From Variovorax sp. Sphag1AA (lineage in GTDB: Bacteria; Pseudomonadota; Gammaproteobacteria; Burkholderiales; Burkholderiaceae_C): a stretch of 64,000 bases of DNA. The translations under genes and the position numbers were made by a program. The notes below the pieces were generated by a model that did no database searches, had not been told where the DNA came from, and saw only the letters and a list, made by a program, of their open reading frames with translations. Within the stretch, counting starts at the first letter, position 1. Each line of letters starts with the position of its first letter. The stretch is taken from assembly GCF_014192575.1 (NCBI RefSeq), contig NZ_JACHYC010000002.1, positions 124,001 through 188,000 on the forward strand. The letters run 5' to 3'. Below are positions 62,384 to 64,000 of the stretch, in pieces.

Positions 62384-63499
62384 ATGAGCTCCAAAGCCGC
62401 CGCTAGCGACACCTGGTATGCAAACGTCGAAAAGACCAGCCGGACCGACGACGAACGCATCAAGGACATCACTGTGTTGCCTCCCCCAGAACACCTGATC
62501 CGCTTCTTCCCGATTCGGGGGACGCAGGTCGAAACGCTCATCACCGGCACCCGCCGGACGATCCACAACATCATGGCCGGCAAGGACGACCGGCTGCTGA
62601 TCGTGATGGGACCGTGCTCCATCCATGACCCAGCAGCGGCGCTCGAGTACGCCCGGCGCCTGAAAGCCGAGCGCGAGAAATACGCCGGCACGCTGGAGAT
62701 CGTCATGCGCGTCTACTTCGAGAAGCCACGCACCACGGTGGGCTGGAAGGGCCTGATCAACGATCCGTACCTCGACGAGAGCTACCGCATCGACGAGGGC
62801 CTGCGCATCGCGCGCCAGTTGCTGATCGAGATCAACCGCATGGGCCTGCCGGCGGGCAGCGAGTTCCTCGACGTGATCTCGCCGCAGTACATCGGCGACC
62901 TGATCTCGTGGGGCGCGATCGGCGCGCGCACGACCGAAAGCCAGGTGCATCGCGAACTCGCTTCGGGCCTGTCGGCGCCCATCGGCTTCAAAAACGGCAC
63001 TGACGGCAACATCCGCATCGCCACCGATGCGATCCAGGCGGCGGCACGGGGCCATCACTTCCTTTCGGTGCACAAGAACGGCCAGGTCGCGATCGTGCAG
63101 ACCAACGGCAACAAGGATTGCCACGTCATCCTGCGCGGCGGCAAGGCGCCCAACTACGACGCCGCGAGCGTTGCGGCCGCGTGCAAGGACCTCGAGGCCG
63201 CCAAGCTGCATCCCACGCTGATGGTCGACTGCAGCCACGCCAACAGCAGCAAGCAGCACCAGAAGCAGATCGACGTCGCAAAGGACATCGCTGGGCAGAT
63301 CGGTGGCGGCAGCCGCAGCATCTTCGGGTTGATGATCGAAAGCCACCTGAATGCCGGCGCGCAGAAGTTCACGCCGGGCAAGGACTCCATCGACGGACTC
63401 GAATACGGCAAGAGCATCACCGATGCATGCCTGGGTTGGGAGGATTCGACCCAGGTACTCGAAGTGCTGTCGCAAGCGGTCAAGCGCCGCCGCGGGTAA
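62384..63499 (+). CDS. aroG: 3-deoxy-7-phosphoheptulonate synthase (DAHP synthase, type I)
   Basis: This 371-aa class I DAHP synthase condenses PEP and erythrose-4-phosphate, the first step of aromatic amino-acid synthesis. It has MGPCSIHDP (metal/PEP Cys), EKPRTTVGWKGLIND, SPQYIGDLISWGAIGARTTESQ, GFKNGTDG, and VDCSHANSSK. ATG 62384 has AAGGA 7 nt upstream, unlike the leaderless genes, as expected for a gene inside a transcript. Expression should depend on read-through of the attenuator. Which amino acid feedback-inhibits the enzyme cannot be read from sequence. Confidence 0.96.
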   Translation: MSSKAAASDTWYANVEKTSRTDDERIKDITVLPPPEHLIRFFPIRGTQVETLITGTRRTIHNIMAGKDDRLLIVMGPCSIHDPAAALEYARRLKAEREKYAGTLEIVMRVYFEKPRTTVGWKGLINDPYLDESYRIDEGLRIARQLLIEINRMGLPAGSEFLDVISPQYIGDLISWGAIGARTTESQVHRELASGLSAPIGFKNGTDGNIRIATDAIQAAARGHHFLSVHKNGQVAIVQTNGNKDCHVILRGGKAPNYDAASVAAACKDLEAAKLHPTLMVDCSHANSSKQHQKQIDVAKDIAGQIGGGSRSIFGLMIESHLNAGAQKFTPGKDSIDGLEYGKSITDACLGWEDSTQVLEVLSQAVKRRRG

Positions 63500-63504
63500 T
63501 TTCC

Positions 63505-63520
63505 GCCGCCCCGGGGCGGC
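63505..63520. terminator. GC palindrome between aroG and the cupin gene
   Basis: GCCGCCCCGGGGCGGC is a perfect 16-bp palindrome between two convergent gene ends. No strong T-run lies on either side, so termination efficiency is uncertain. Confidence 0.45.
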
Positions 63521-63526
63521 TGCGCT

Positions 63527-64000
63527 TCAGATCAGCGCAGCCAGCGCCGGCCAGTGGTGCCGCAGCAGTGCGGCTTCGTCGCCGTCGGGGCGCATGAAAG
63601 AGAAGTCGTCGAAATCGAAGCCCGGGCCCACGGTGCAACTCACGAGCGTGTAGTCCTCGCCGCCGTGCGCCTTGAGCGGCTGCGCGGCTTGCCATTGGCC
63701 CGCCGCAACTGTGTGCTGGGGCCGCGTCCCGTGGACGTCGACAGGACCCAGCCGGATGTGCGCAGGCGGGGTGCGCAGGGCGGCATCGCTGGTCCACAGC
63801 GCCAGCGGCGCGCCTTCGAGATGAATCCACACCTCGTCGGACTGCACGCGATGCCAACGCGAATGCTGGTGCGCTTCGAGGAGGAAATAGATGGTCGTCA
63901 GCGCGTCGCGCGAAGGCCGGCCATCAGCGGGCTGCACCTGCGCCGATGAGCGATAGATCTCGCGGAACCAGCCGCCCTCCGGGTGGGGTTGCAGATTCAG
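63527..64000 (-). CDS. Cupin-fold DUF985 protein, N-terminus outside window
   Basis: This is a cupin_5/DUF985-family protein. The frame is open to the window edge, and codons upstream of the first internal GTG (63937) read HPEGGWFREIYRS, the conserved N-terminal family motif, so the gene continues to the right. Within the window: TTIYFLLEAHQHSRWHRVQSDEVWIHLEG and a final DFDDFSFMRPDGDE with LLRHHWPAL. It probably binds a metal or small molecule; no function is established. It is convergent with aroG. Confidence 0.85.
   Translation of the reverse strand: MNLQPHPEGGWFREIYRSSAQVQPADGRPSRDALTTIYFLLEAHQHSRWHRVQSDEVWIHLEGAPLALWTSDAALRTPPAHIRLGPVDVHGTRPQHTVAAGQWQAAQPLKAHGGEDYTLVSCTVGPGFDFDDFSFMRPDGDEAALLRHHWPALAALI

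Overview
This 64 kb window is GC-rich and almost fully coding. It reads as chromosomal core from a Burkholderiales bacterium of the family Comamonadaceae, most like Variovorax. The reasons are the gene order around the division and cell-wall (dcw) cluster, a Bug-type solute-binding protein, the family-typical structured intergenic repeats (3686-3790, 41040-41097, 42388-42469), and a DksA with a long Lys/Ala/Pro-rich N-terminal tail. I see no prophage, transposase, CRISPR array, rRNA or tRNA. The genus is inference.

Layout. 1-6188: the 3' end of htpX, a COG2509-type flavoprotein, cysK, the RNase P RNA gene (3342-3676), a pseudouridine-synthase-like protein whose catalytic Asp is Glu, and a NUDIX/metallo-beta-lactamase fusion. 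6319-13082: a Bug solute-binding protein, a TPR protein, an NfeD/stomatin pair, a divergent LysR/SDR pair with a palindromic operator candidate, and corA. 13093-16684 (minus strand): a compact signalling cluster made of a degenerate membrane-anchored kinase-like ATPase, a small membrane protein, a histidine kinase with a Pro-rich sensor, its response regulator and a Pro-rich lipoprotein. 16812-25608: a nucleoside deaminase, aqpZ, panE, a flavoprotein, a DsbA-fold protein, then the coupled chain dapF-DUF484-ydcF-like-xerC-rlmI. 25702-31446: a CobW-family GTPase, dksA, a STAS-like protein, hslV and hslU. 31706-50354: the full dcw cluster mraZ-rsmH-ftsL-ftsI-murE-murF-mraY-murD-ftsW-murG-murC-ddl-ftsQ-ftsA-ftsZ followed by lpxC. 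50365-59404: a 58-residue membrane protein, a plsC-like/cdsA/ruvC minus-strand unit, an acyltransferase-3, aroE-mtgA, a TonB-like protein, an RNase II-family enzyme and a YqiA-like esterase. 59517-64000: rodA, tldD, aroG and a cupin cut by the window end.

Together these genes supply most of peptidoglycan precursor synthesis (murC-F, mraY, murG, ddl), septal and lateral wall polymerisation (ftsI/ftsW, rodA, mtgA), the divisome (ftsL/Q/A/Z), lipid A (lpxC), phospholipid synthesis (plsC-like, cdsA), meso-DAP supply (dapF), and shikimate-pathway entry and reduction (aroG, aroE).

Three regulatory features stand out. (1) aroG is preceded by a complete transcription-attenuator architecture: a 24-codon leader ORF with seven aromatic codons out of eight (Tyr, Tyr, Phe, Ala, Tyr, Phe, Trp, Phe), mutually exclusive hairpins and a Rho-independent terminator. 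(2) About a dozen genes have a TANAAT/GATAAT hexamer ending 5-9 nt before the start codon and usually no Shine-Dalgarno sequence. The RNase P gene shows the same hexamer 6 nt before its mature 5' end, so these mRNAs are probably leaderless. (3) The repeats at the murD/ftsW and ftsW/murG junctions each hold a mini-ORF with a strong ribosome binding site that overlaps the upstream stop and the downstream start by ATGA, which would couple translation across the junction.
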